NCBI GenBank assembly: GCA_963608705.1
Contig: CAVDHB010000054.1
Coordinates: 1-19,536 of the forward strand
Length of the DNA stretch: 19,536 nucleotides
Reading direction: 5' to 3'
Source of the DNA: CAVDHB01 sp963608705
GTDB taxonomy: Bacteria > Bacteroidota > Bacteroidia > Bacteroidales > Bacteroidaceae
The notes below the pieces were generated by a model. That model searched no databases. It was not told the DNA's origin and saw nothing but the letters and a program-made list of their open reading frames with translations. The translations under genes and the position numbers were made by a program. Positions 7,076-13,725 of the stretch are shown in pieces; position 1 is the stretch's first letter; each line of letters begins with the position of its first letter.

Positions 7076-8131
7076 CTAAATTTTCTTCATGTTGAACACT
7101 GAGATGTGCATATCCGATGTCACGGAACCTGTAACCTGGTAGGTGGACACCTGCTGTGAGCCGTCCTCAGACGGAGAGATGACATCGAAGGTGAACGTGG
7201 TCTTGTATCCGAAAGCTCCGTCGCCCTGGTTTACTTTCACTACATTGAAGTCATTATTCACGGCTACTTGTGCGTTGCCGCCCGTTTGTTCGTAGACTGC
7301 GTTCATTGCACGCACCACCTCACTCTTGCTCACTTGCGGACGGTTGAGGAACATTGTCATGACGGGTGTCACTGCCATGGTGACTCCTGTCGTGTTGTTG
7401 CTGTAGAAAGCGGTGATGAAGTCCCGGAACACGCCGGCTACATTCTGCTCGTCGTCTGGCGTGACCTTCATGTTTTGCAGGTTGGTCAGCTGTTGTTGTG
7501 CCTCGTCCCGGTGAATACCGTTGGGTACATTGTCCAAATAAGCCTGGAAGGCCGCAGGTGTCTTGGCTACCAAAGCCTGCGCCCATGACAGGGAGTCGTA
7601 CTTCTCCTTGGCCAGGTTTGCGAAAGGACTTTGTGGATATTTCGTGAAGAAATCCTTGAAATCCGCCGGAGAGGAGGAAAGCTGGAGGTTGTTCCAGTCT
7701 TGCAGTTCACCTTTCACCATGTCATAGCGTTGCTTGACATCCAGGTAATGCTCGCTGTCCGGATACCTTCTCATAAAGTCTCCTAATACCGCGGTGTCGG
7801 TGCTATTCTGGCATTGCTCCCATGCCGTCTCCTCTGCGCTTTTCTGTGCGGTGCTTTGCCAGAAGAAGTAACCTGCGGCGGCGATAACTACCACCGCCAG
7901 AATGATTATCCATATAGTGATGGTCTTCCGCTTGTCTTCCGGGCTCGGAACAAACGCCGAGGCCGGACGAGGTGCGCCACATTGTGGGCAGTTAGTGTGT
8001 TCCGCTGTATATACATTCCCGCACTCTGGGCAGGTCACTAAGTTTCCCGCAATTTTGCAACCGCAATGCGGACACATTGGCGCTTCGTCGGAAACGTCCT
8101 TTCCGCAGGACGGACATTTTATTATTGCCAT
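7076..8131 (-). CDS. Zinc-ribbon single-pass membrane protein of unknown function
   Basis: The 351-residue protein opens with two zinc ribbons whose CxxC pairs are at C6/C9 with C20/C23 and C34/C37 with C48/C51. A charged linker and one membrane span follow (about 71-91, ITIWIIILAVVVIAAAGYFF). Residues ~92-230 hold repeated helical units (DFMRRYPDSEHYLDVKQRY, DFFTKYPQSPFANLAKEKYD), which look like degenerate TPR-type repeats. A C-terminal alpha/beta domain of ~110 residues (FRDFITAFYSNNTT...) resembles an NTF2/DUF4878-like fold by strand pattern, which is inference. There is no signal peptide, so the ribbons should be cytoplasmic and the rest periplasmic. ATG at 8131 is preferred because the upstream TTG at 8182 precedes the ribbon by 17 unrelated residues and lies at the edge of a promoter box. 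It is probably a single-gene unit. Confidence 0.8.
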   Translation of the reverse strand: MAIIKCPSCGKDVSDEAPMCPHCGCKIAGNLVTCPECGNVYTAEHTNCPQCGAPRPASAFVPSPEDKRKTITIWIIILAVVVIAAAGYFFWQSTAQKSAEETAWEQCQNSTDTAVLGDFMRRYPDSEHYLDVKQRYDMVKGELQDWNNLQLSSSPADFKDFFTKYPQSPFANLAKEKYDSLSWAQALVAKTPAAFQAYLDNVPNGIHRDEAQQQLTNLQNMKVTPDDEQNVAGVFRDFITAFYSNNTTGVTMAVTPVMTMFLNRPQVSKSEVVRAMNAVYEQTGGNAQVAVNNDFNVVKVNQGDGAFGYKTTFTFDVISPSEDGSQQVSTYQVTGSVTSDMHISVFNMKKI

Positions 8132-8171
8132 AACATCTTGCTTTAAATTAGTTCGTTTATAATAAGTGATG

Positions 8172-8179
8172 CAAAGGTA
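8172..8179 (-). promoter_or_regulatory. Putative -7 box for the zinc-ribbon gene
   Basis: TACCTTTG on the minus strand fits TAnnTTTG, 40 bp upstream of the ATG. The -33 element is not recognisable. It is back to back with the asparaginase promoter, 21 bp away. Confidence 0.45.
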
Positions 8180-8200
8180 CAATAAAAAACAACGCCTGTG

Positions 8201-8231
8201 TTTGCCGTTGTATTAAATTATTGTAACTTCG
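8201..8231 (+). promoter_or_regulatory. Putative promoter of the asparaginase gene
   Basis: TTTG (8201-8204), a 19-nt spacer and TAACTTCG (8224-8231, one mismatch to TAnnTTTG) lie about 41 bp before the asparaginase ATG. Confidence 0.55.
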
Positions 8232-8272
8232 CAGGTGAATTACAAAGACTACTAAAGATATAAGACTATATA

Positions 8273-9313
8273 ATGTTGCTGAATAGAAAATCCTCCGTTC
8301 TTTTGATATATACGGGGGGAACCATAGGTATGGTAAAAAACCGGCAGACGGGTGCGCTGGCGCCTTTCAACTTCAATCAGCTGTTGGAACAGGTGCCAGA
8401 GTTGTCCGGCTTCAACTTCTCTATCGCCACGTATGAGTTCAATCCCCCTATGGACTCATCGGACATCGAGCCAAAGAACTGGGCGAAATTGGCGGGAATC
8501 ATCCAGTATAACTATGACTCCTATGATGGCTTCGTGGTGTTGCATGGCACGGACACGATGGCTTATACAGCTTCAGCCTTGAGTTTCATGCTGGAAAACC
8601 TGGCCAAGCCAGTAGTGCTGACGGGAAGCCAGCTGCCTATCGGGGAGTTGCGCACGGATGGCAAGGAGAATCTCATAACCTCGCTGGAGATTGCGGCGGA
8701 AAAGGATGAGGAAGGAAGACCCTTGGTGCCGGAAGTGTGCATCTATTTTGACAATCATCTGTACAGGGGAAACCGTACCACGAAACTCAGTGCGGAGCAT
8801 TTTAACGCATTTTGTTCTTACAATTATCCAGAGTTGGCCGTGGCGGGAATCCGGCTGGATTTCCACAAGCAGTTTATACGCAAGGTGGACTTTGACATGC
8901 CGCTTGCGGTGCATACGAACATGGAGACGGACATCCTTGTGTTCACGATTTTCCCCGGTATCCGTCAGGAGACGGTGGAGAAAATATTGCACAGCACAAC
9001 GGCCAAAGGCATTGTCATGCGCTCTTTCGGTTCGGGAAACGCACCTCGGAAGAAGTGGCTGTTGGATGAGTTGAGAAGGGCGGTGGACAATGGCAAGACT
9101 ATCATGAATGTAAGCCAGTGTCCGATTGGCATTGTGCAGATGAGCCAGTACGAGACAGGCATTCATCTGCTGGAATGTGGCGTGTTGAGTGGCTATGACG
9201 CCACGCTGGAGACTGCCATTGTGAAGATGATGTATCTCCTCGGAAGAGGGTATTCCCAGCATGAGATAAGAGTGAAGCTGAATACTTCGCTCAGAGGAGA
9301 GATTACAGTGTGA
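8273..9313 (+). CDS. ansA: L-asparaginase, type I (cytoplasmic)
   Basis: The 346-residue enzyme hydrolyses L-asparagine to aspartate and ammonia. The N-terminal motif IYTGGTIGM contains the nucleophile Thr (T14), and HGTDTMAYTASAL (H91 to about L103) contains the second catalytic Thr-Asp pair (T93, D94). The length is close to E. coli AnsA (338). There is no signal peptide, which separates it from the secreted type II enzymes. The C-terminal part (NVSQCPIGIVQMSQYETG) fits the small domain of the family. The last 11 bp overlap the 3' end of the convergent phosphopantetheinyl transferase gene, with no terminator between them, so the two transcripts probably overlap in antisense. Confidence 0.93.
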   Translation: MLLNRKSSVLLIYTGGTIGMVKNRQTGALAPFNFNQLLEQVPELSGFNFSIATYEFNPPMDSSDIEPKNWAKLAGIIQYNYDSYDGFVVLHGTDTMAYTASALSFMLENLAKPVVLTGSQLPIGELRTDGKENLITSLEIAAEKDEEGRPLVPEVCIYFDNHLYRGNRTTKLSAEHFNAFCSYNYPELAVAGIRLDFHKQFIRKVDFDMPLAVHTNMETDILVFTIFPGIRQETVEKILHSTTAKGIVMRSFGSGNAPRKKWLLDELRRAVDNGKTIMNVSQCPIGIVQMSQYETGIHLLECGVLSGYDATLETAIVKMMYLLGRGYSQHEIRVKLNTSLRGEITV

Positions 9314-9974
9314 GTTCTTTGGCCGCTTTCTCGTGGTTGAAGGTGTAGGTCAGTACGAGGCCGGGCAGGAAACGGTAGTTTACGAAATAAAAGATGGAAG
9401 GTCGTCCCTTGGTTTCAGCCATGAGGACACCTTCTTTTTTTAGGATGGCAGGTGTCTCCAGAGTGATGGACGCACGGAAGTCCACTAATCGCTGTCCGGC
9501 CATTTTGAACAGCGATTCCTTTGCGCTCCAGGCCAGGCAGTAGAAGTAAGGCCGGAAGTTGAGGGCTGTCAAAGTCTCCACTCCTTGTGTCTCCTGTTCG
9601 TTCAGAAAACGGCTCGCCAAAGTCTGCGGACGGGTGGTCAGTGTCTCTATGTCGATGCCGGCGGGGGCTATGGCGTGGAGTATGACGGCCGCATAGCCGT
9701 GGGTGTGAGAGATGCTGAGGTAGAAAGGATGGCGGCGTATGTAAGGCGCGCCTTCCTTGGTATAGAGTATGGGGAGGTATTGGCCGGTGAGTTCATGCAG
9801 CAGGGCACGGACTGCGCAGCGTTCTGTTTTCCGCTTGTCAGAGGTGATGCTTTCGGTGGCATCCTCCCATTCTTGTTCTGTCAGAAGCTGACGGAAAGTG
9901 TTCAGGTCTTCTTCTATTTTCCACACGCCGAGGCGAATGCCCGGGTGGGGAGTTTCATTCAGGTAGATAGCCAT
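9303..9974 (-). CDS. 4'-phosphopantetheinyl transferase superfamily protein
   Basis: The 223-residue protein should transfer the phosphopantetheine arm of CoA to a serine of a carrier protein. The family signature is complete: SISHTHG (H90 region), GIDIE (D108 and E110, metal ligands) and WSAKESLFK (W149-K157, with E153). The length and two-part arrangement fit the Sfp/HetI-like group rather than the short AcpS type. It is the third gene of the ssb-gldE operon, starting nine bases after the gldE stop, and its own stop lies inside the 3' end of the convergent asparaginase gene. The target carrier protein cannot be told from this window. Confidence 0.88.
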   Translation of the reverse strand: MAIYLNETPHPGIRLGVWKIEEDLNTFRQLLTEQEWEDATESITSDKRKTERCAVRALLHELTGQYLPILYTKEGAPYIRRHPFYLSISHTHGYAAVILHAIAPAGIDIETLTTRPQTLASRFLNEQETQGVETLTALNFRPYFYCLAWSAKESLFKMAGQRLVDFRASITLETPAILKKEGVLMAETKGRPSIFYFVNYRFLPGLVLTYTFNHEKAAKELTL

Positions 9975-9983
9975 GAGGGGGTG

Positions 9984-11333
9984 TTAATCGTTTGTGCCTT
10001 TGTCGGCGGTATGCAGTATGGTGACTTTTATTTTACGGATACGACGCTGGTCCATTTCAAGTATCTCGAACAGGAGATGGTCGTATTTGAGCTTTTCGTG
10101 GAGTGTGGGGAATTCGCCTTTCAGTTCAAGGATGAGACCTGCGAGGGTGTCGGCGTCTCCTGCAACTTTGTCGAACACTTCTTCGTCTAAGTCAAGTAGC
10201 TTGTAGAAGTCGGTGAGCAGTGTCTTTCCTTCGAAGATGTAGGCGTTGGCCGCCACCTTCACGTAGTTTTTCTCGTCTTCGTCGTACTCGTCGTTAATCT
10301 CTCCCACGATTTCCTCGATGATGTCCTCCATCGTGACGATGCCGGAGGTGCCTCCAAATTCATCCACCACCATGGCTATATGCACCTTGTTGGTCTGGAA
10401 CTCCCGTAAAAGGTCGTCAATCTTTTTCGTTTCCGGGGTGAAGTAGGGAGGTCTCACAAGCGACTGCCAGCGGAAGTTGTAGGGCTTTCCGAGGTGGGGC
10501 AGCAGGTCTTTGATGTATAGCACGCCTTTGATGGTGTCGATGTTCCCGTCGCTGACAGGGATGCGCGAGTAGACGTTCTCTGTGATGCAGCGCAGCACTT
10601 CCTCGTAGGAGGAGTGGATGTCCAAGTCCACGATGTCAGAACGGGGAGTCATGATTTCCTTGGCGGTCTCTCCTCCGAACCGTATAATGCCTTCCAACAT
10701 GTTTTTCTCCTCCGAAATCTCGTTCTTGTCGGTCATCTCCAACGCCTGCTCCAGTTCCTCCACAGAGAGGTTTAAGGCTGGCTGGCTGTTCTTGCGCTTG
10801 GCGAAAGAGATGGCGGCGGTCAGCTGACAGGCTATGGGGGTCCACAGCTTTTCCATGAAAGCCATGAAAGGGGCTGAACGCATGGTCAAGGTGCGTATGT
10901 GATGGGAGGCGTAGTATTTGGGGATGATTTCTCCTCCAACCAGCACCAACAGAAACCAGCCTGCGATCATGCCGATGAAGACCCACACATTGGCCATGGT
11001 GCTGCCGAACCAGGCCACGCACAACCAGTAGCCGGCCATGAGGATAAGTACATTGATAAAGGTGTCTGCCGCCTCGATGGTGGCTGTCAGACGGTCGGGG
11101 TCTTTGCGCAGCTCAATGATTTTCCGGCGCAAGGGAGTGCCGCTCATGTGGTCGTCGCTGAGGTCTCCCGGTGTAAGCGAGAAGAAAGCCACTTCGATGG
11201 CTGACAGGTAGCCTGACAACAGCATCAGTGCCACGATGACGGCCACCGTTATCAGCTCTATGGTCAGTGTACTGCCAGCGGCTATTTGATTGAACAAGCG
11301 GGCGTAGTAGTCGCCCGTGAATAATAAATCCAT
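9984..11333 (-). CDS. gldE: GldE-type CNNM/CBS-domain membrane protein (CorC/HlyC family)
   Basis: The 449-residue protein has three hydrophobic spans in the first ~140 residues (about 23-53, 92-110, 115-136), which form a CNNM-type domain with GYLSAIEVAFFSL and the segment LVGGEIIPKYYA. A CBS pair follows (EIMTPRSDIVDLD ~ 228-240; VDEFGGTSGIVTMEDIIEEI ~ 324-343), then a C-terminal CorC_HlyC transporter-associated domain (~365-440). In Bacteroidota the ssb-adjacent member of this family is named GldE after the gliding locus of Flavobacterium, but it is found in non-gliding species. By family, a role in magnesium/cobalt export or metal homeostasis is plausible. It sits 19 bp after ssb and 9 bp before the transferase gene. 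Confidence 0.88.
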   Translation of the reverse strand: MDLLFTGDYYARLFNQIAAGSTLTIELITVAVIVALMLLSGYLSAIEVAFFSLTPGDLSDDHMSGTPLRRKIIELRKDPDRLTATIEAADTFINVLILMAGYWLCVAWFGSTMANVWVFIGMIAGWFLLVLVGGEIIPKYYASHHIRTLTMRSAPFMAFMEKLWTPIACQLTAAISFAKRKNSQPALNLSVEELEQALEMTDKNEISEEKNMLEGIIRFGGETAKEIMTPRSDIVDLDIHSSYEEVLRCITENVYSRIPVSDGNIDTIKGVLYIKDLLPHLGKPYNFRWQSLVRPPYFTPETKKIDDLLREFQTNKVHIAMVVDEFGGTSGIVTMEDIIEEIVGEINDEYDEDEKNYVKVAANAYIFEGKTLLTDFYKLLDLDEEVFDKVAGDADTLAGLILELKGEFPTLHEKLKYDHLLFEILEMDQRRIRKIKVTILHTADKGTND

Positions 11334-11352
11334 CTGTTATTGTGAATGTCTT

Positions 11353-11814
11353 TTAGAATGGTGCCTTTGTCTTCGGGTCGGAACCGCCGATAGGGGGAAG
11401 TTTGGCTCCTGTCAACGGGTCGGCCATGGTGGAAGGCTGTGGTTGGGCGGTTTGTGTGGGAGGATACGCTGGTGCGCCTTGTGCGGTTCGGGGAGTGAGC
11501 AGCTCTATGTTGTCGGCATAGATTTCGTAGGCGTAGCGTAAGGCTCCGCTCTTGTCGTTGTAGGTGCGGCTTCTGATTTTCCCCTCGATGCAGAGCTTGT
11601 CGCCCTTGTGCACATAGCGTTCGGTGAGAGTGGCCAGGCCGTGCCAGAGAATGACCGTGTGCCATTCCGTGCGTGGAGGCACTTCCGTGCCGTTGGGCAG
11701 TTTGTAGCCTCTTTCGGTGGTGGCCAGGCTGAGACGTGCTACTGGCACATTCTCGGCCACGTATTTCACTTCGGGGTCTTTGCCCACATTCCCGATGAGT
11801 ATGACTTTGTTCAT
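11353..11814 (-). CDS. ssb: Single-stranded DNA-binding protein
   Basis: The 153-residue protein opens with a standard OB fold (MNKVILIGNVGKDPEV..., TEWHTVILWHGLATL, GDKLCIEGKIRSRTY, YEIYADNIELL) over residues 1-110, then a Pro/Gln/Thr-rich linker. The tail ends SDPKTKAPF: it keeps the terminal Pro-Phe but lacks the run of acidic residues normally needed for partner binding. It protects single-stranded DNA in replication and repair. It heads the ssb-gldE-PPTase operon and has its own promoter overlapping the mutY 3' end. Confidence 0.93.
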   Translation of the reverse strand: MNKVILIGNVGKDPEVKYVAENVPVARLSLATTERGYKLPNGTEVPPRTEWHTVILWHGLATLTERYVHKGDKLCIEGKIRSRTYNDKSGALRYAYEIYADNIELLTPRTAQGAPAYPPTQTAQPQPSTMADPLTGAKLPPIGGSDPKTKAPF

Positions 11815-11852
11815 GGTAAACTTGCGTTTTATGACTGCTGGAACAACGTTTT

Positions 11853-11871
11853 ACGTAAGAAGAACTTACGT
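11853..11871 (-). promoter_or_regulatory. Hairpin in the ssb leader
   Basis: A perfect 7-bp inverted repeat (ACGTAAG/CTTACGT, loop of 5) lies between the putative ssb promoter and the ssb start, near the predicted 5' end of the mRNA. It could stabilise the transcript or be an operator; nothing further can be read. Confidence 0.35.
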
Positions 11872-11882
11872 TTTGTCCACGA

Positions 11883-11914
11883 CAAAGTTAAGTATTTATT
11901 TTGACTCTTCCAAA
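11883..11914 (-). promoter_or_regulatory. Putative promoter of the ssb-gldE-PPTase operon
   Basis: On the minus strand TTTG (11911-11914), a 20-nt spacer and TAACTTTG (11883-11890) match the Bacteroidota consensus fully. It straddles the mutY stop codon and gives a leader of roughly 60 nt to ssb. Confidence 0.7.
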
Positions 11915-12996
11915 CTTTCCGCTTTTTCTATCATGAGGGATACTAATCTCGGCAGGGGGTAAGGAGCTATTCCGTCTCTTTCCACGGTGATGCACTGGCG
12001 GCTTTCCACCCATTTGCGAAAATCTTCTTCGTTCTGGAAGGCGTTGTCTTGAAATTGCAATGAGTAGCAGTCCGCATAGATGACCCTGTGGGAGAGGACG
12101 TGCTTCACCTGTTCAGCTACCACTCGGACTGTGCAGTCGGCAGGGCTGGAGGTCATCCATTGTGCGCATATCTCGGAGGATAGGAACGCTTTCTGAGCCT
12201 TGGCTGAGTCGGAAATGACCAATGGAAGTTCGTACATGTTTCTCCAAATTCCCCTTCCGGCTCTCTGATGCAGAACGGTGAATTGTTTATACCTTATATA
12301 TAGATACGTGAAGAAACAGTCTTTGACAATCGTCTTCCGGCTTTTTACGGGTAATTGCAGGGGCTTTCCCGAGTGGTACGCCGCACAGGAATCTTGTAGG
12401 GGACAGTACATACAGTCTGGTTTCTGGGGTGTGCATTGCAAAGCGCCGAAGTCCATGATGGCCTGGTTGTACAATTCGGGATTCGCTGTGTCGAGCATGG
12501 ACTGTGCGAGTGAGGTGAACTCTTTCTTTCCCAGTCCTGTGTCAATGGGGGTGTCCACGCCGAAATACCTGGACAGCACACGGTACACATTCCCGTCCAA
12601 TACGGCTTGAGGCAGCCCGAATGCGAAGGAGCAGATGGCGGCCGCGGTATAGTCTCCGATGCCTTTCAAGGCTCGTACTTGCTCGTAGGTACGGGGGAAT
12701 GCACCTCCGTTTTCCATTACTTGCCTTGCGGCTGTGTGGAGGTTTCTTGCCCTGGAGTAATAGCCCAGTCCTTGCCAGTATTTCAGCACTTCCTGCTCTT
12801 CGGCTTCCGCAAGGGCTTCCACCGTGGGGAAACGTTGGATGAAACGCAGGTAGTACTCATATCCCTGGACTACCCTTGTCTGTTGCAGGATGATTTCCGA
12901 GACCCATATTTTATAAGGGTCTTTGATGCCTCTCCATGGTAAATTCCTTTTGTGCGTGCCGTACCATGTCTCAATTGTTTCGGTGAATGTTTCCAC
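11896..12996 (-). CDS. mutY: A/G-specific adenine glycosylase MutY
   Basis: The 366-residue enzyme removes adenine mispaired with 8-oxoguanine in base-excision repair. Visible parts in order: LPWRG, SEIILQQT with the catalytic Glu, the helix-hairpin-helix ALKGIGDYTAAAI followed by LDGNVYRVLSRYFG with the catalytic Asp, and the iron-sulphur cysteines CTPQKPDCMYCPLQDSC (C-x6-C-x2-C-x5-C). A NUDIX-like C-terminal domain for 8-oxoG recognition follows. A GTG start at 12996 is chosen: the only upstream alternative, TTG at 13032, lies within the -7 promoter box, and the GTG gives an N-terminus of family length. It is divergent from the HU gene and is followed on the same strand by ssb after 81 bp. 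Confidence 0.93.
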   Translation of the reverse strand: METFTETIETWYGTHKRNLPWRGIKDPYKIWVSEIILQQTRVVQGYEYYLRFIQRFPTVEALAEAEEQEVLKYWQGLGYYSRARNLHTAARQVMENGGAFPRTYEQVRALKGIGDYTAAAICSFAFGLPQAVLDGNVYRVLSRYFGVDTPIDTGLGKKEFTSLAQSMLDTANPELYNQAIMDFGALQCTPQKPDCMYCPLQDSCAAYHSGKPLQLPVKSRKTIVKDCFFTYLYIRYKQFTVLHQRAGRGIWRNMYELPLVISDSAKAQKAFLSSEICAQWMTSSPADCTVRVVAEQVKHVLSHRVIYADCYSLQFQDNAFQNEEDFRKWVESRQCITVERDGIAPYPLPRLVSLMIEKAESLEESK

Positions 12997-13029
12997 GTGA
13001 TAAGTGTGTTTGGTCGTTTGTCTGGGTTG

Positions 13030-13037
13030 CAAAAGTA
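13030..13037 (-). promoter_or_regulatory. Putative -7 box for mutY
   Basis: TACTTTTG on the minus strand matches TAnnTTTG, 33 bp upstream of the GTG start. No clear -33 partner was found. Confidence 0.5.
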
Positions 13038-13076
13038 GCGTAAAAAGGTGAGATAGAGGTTTTTTTTAGGAAAATA

Positions 13077-13108
13077 TTTTCCCAAGTGGCTGAAAAGCTA
13101 TATATTTG
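13077..13108 (+). promoter_or_regulatory. Putative promoter of the HU operon
   Basis: TATATTTG (13101-13108) matches the -7 consensus. TTTT (13077-13080), one mismatch from TTTG, lies 20 nt upstream. The leader to the HU ATG is about 50 nt and AT-rich. Confidence 0.55.
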
Positions 13109-13166
13109 CAAACCAAATTTCAATAAGGGATAATTAGTATTCAAGAAATAAATAAAATAAGAAGAA

Positions 13167-13454
13167 ATGACTAAGGCTGATATTGTTAGAGAAATTGCCG
13201 AAAAGACAGGTGTGGACAAGGCAACTGTGCTGCACGTGGTGGAAGCATTCATGGAGAGCGTGAAAGATTCACTGTCTCATAAGGAGAACGTGTATCTGCG
13301 CGGATTCGGAAGCTTTATATTGAAAAAACGTGCGGAGAAAACTGCCCGCAACATCTCTAAGAACACCACATTGATCATTCCTGCTCATGATATCCCTGCT
13401 TTCAAACCGGCGAAGACGTTCAATCTTTCCGTGAAAGAGAGCGTAGAGAAATAA
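13167..13454 (+). CDS. HU family DNA-binding protein
   Basis: The 95-residue protein has the typical HU/IHF layout: an N-terminal helical dimerisation part (MTKADIVREIAEKTGVDK...), the turn motif LRGFGSFILKKRAEKTARN leading into the beta-arms, and the C-terminal IPAFKPAKTFNLSVKESV. It binds and bends DNA as a dimer and helps compact the nucleoid. Its length is normal. It is transcribed away from mutY and precedes a small basic protein gene and RNase E/G on the same strand. Confidence 0.93.
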   Translation: MTKADIVREIAEKTGVDKATVLHVVEAFMESVKDSLSHKENVYLRGFGSFILKKRAEKTARNISKNTTLIIPAHDIPAFKPAKTFNLSVKESVEK

Positions 13455-13519
13455 GGAAATGCGGATATTGTCGGAGTGAGACATATTACAAACAAAAACA
13501 ATAAATAAAAATTACAGCT

Positions 13520-13606
13520 ATGCCAAGCGGAAAAAAACACAAGAGACATAAGATGTCTACTCACAAAAGAAAGAAAATGCTGAGAAAGAACAGACATAAG
13601 AAATAA
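13520..13606 (+). CDS. Very small basic protein, COX24/AURKAIP1 (mS38/bS22)-like
   Basis: This 28-residue ORF (MPSGKKHKRHKMSTHKRKKM then LRKNRHKK) consists largely of Lys, Arg and His. The pattern HKRKKMLRKNRHKK resembles the C-terminal COX24/AURKAIP1 domain found in mitochondrial mS38 and in the small extra ribosomal protein of some bacteria. I therefore infer a ribosome-associated protein that binds rRNA. It is 65 bp downstream of HU and 119 bp upstream of RNase E/G on the same strand, a context that also points to RNA or ribosomes. It is easily missed because of its length. Confidence 0.8.
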   Translation: MPSGKKHKRHKMSTHKRKKMLRKNRHKK

Positions 13607-13651
13607 GTCTGGAGCTTTTCCTTGCAAAATTTGTGAGATTAAAAGAATGGA

Positions 13652-13703
13652 GGACAAACTTGTGAGGCGAATCTCGATTTGCCATGCGGGTTTGTTCTTT
13701 TTT
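13652..13703 (+). terminator. Hairpin plus T-run in the RNase E/G leader (putative attenuator)
   Basis: An outer stem GGACAAAC (13652-13659) pairs with GTTTGTTC (13690-13697; one wobble). An inner stem GGCGAAT (13666-13672) pairs with ATTTGCC (13677-13683; one wobble). Six Ts follow at 13698-13703. The structure ends 22 bp before the RNase E/G ATG. It could end most HU/small-protein transcripts, or be a feedback site cleaved by the RNase, as the E. coli rne leader is. No promoter box was seen between it and the RNase start. Confidence 0.5.
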
Positions 13704-13725
13704 ATGTAGAACCAGTAAGTAAGAA

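Noticed and set aside
8573..9262. 229-codon minus-strand frame antisense to the asparaginase gene
   Set aside because: It fully overlaps a gene with intact catalytic motifs and has no start context or family signature of its own.
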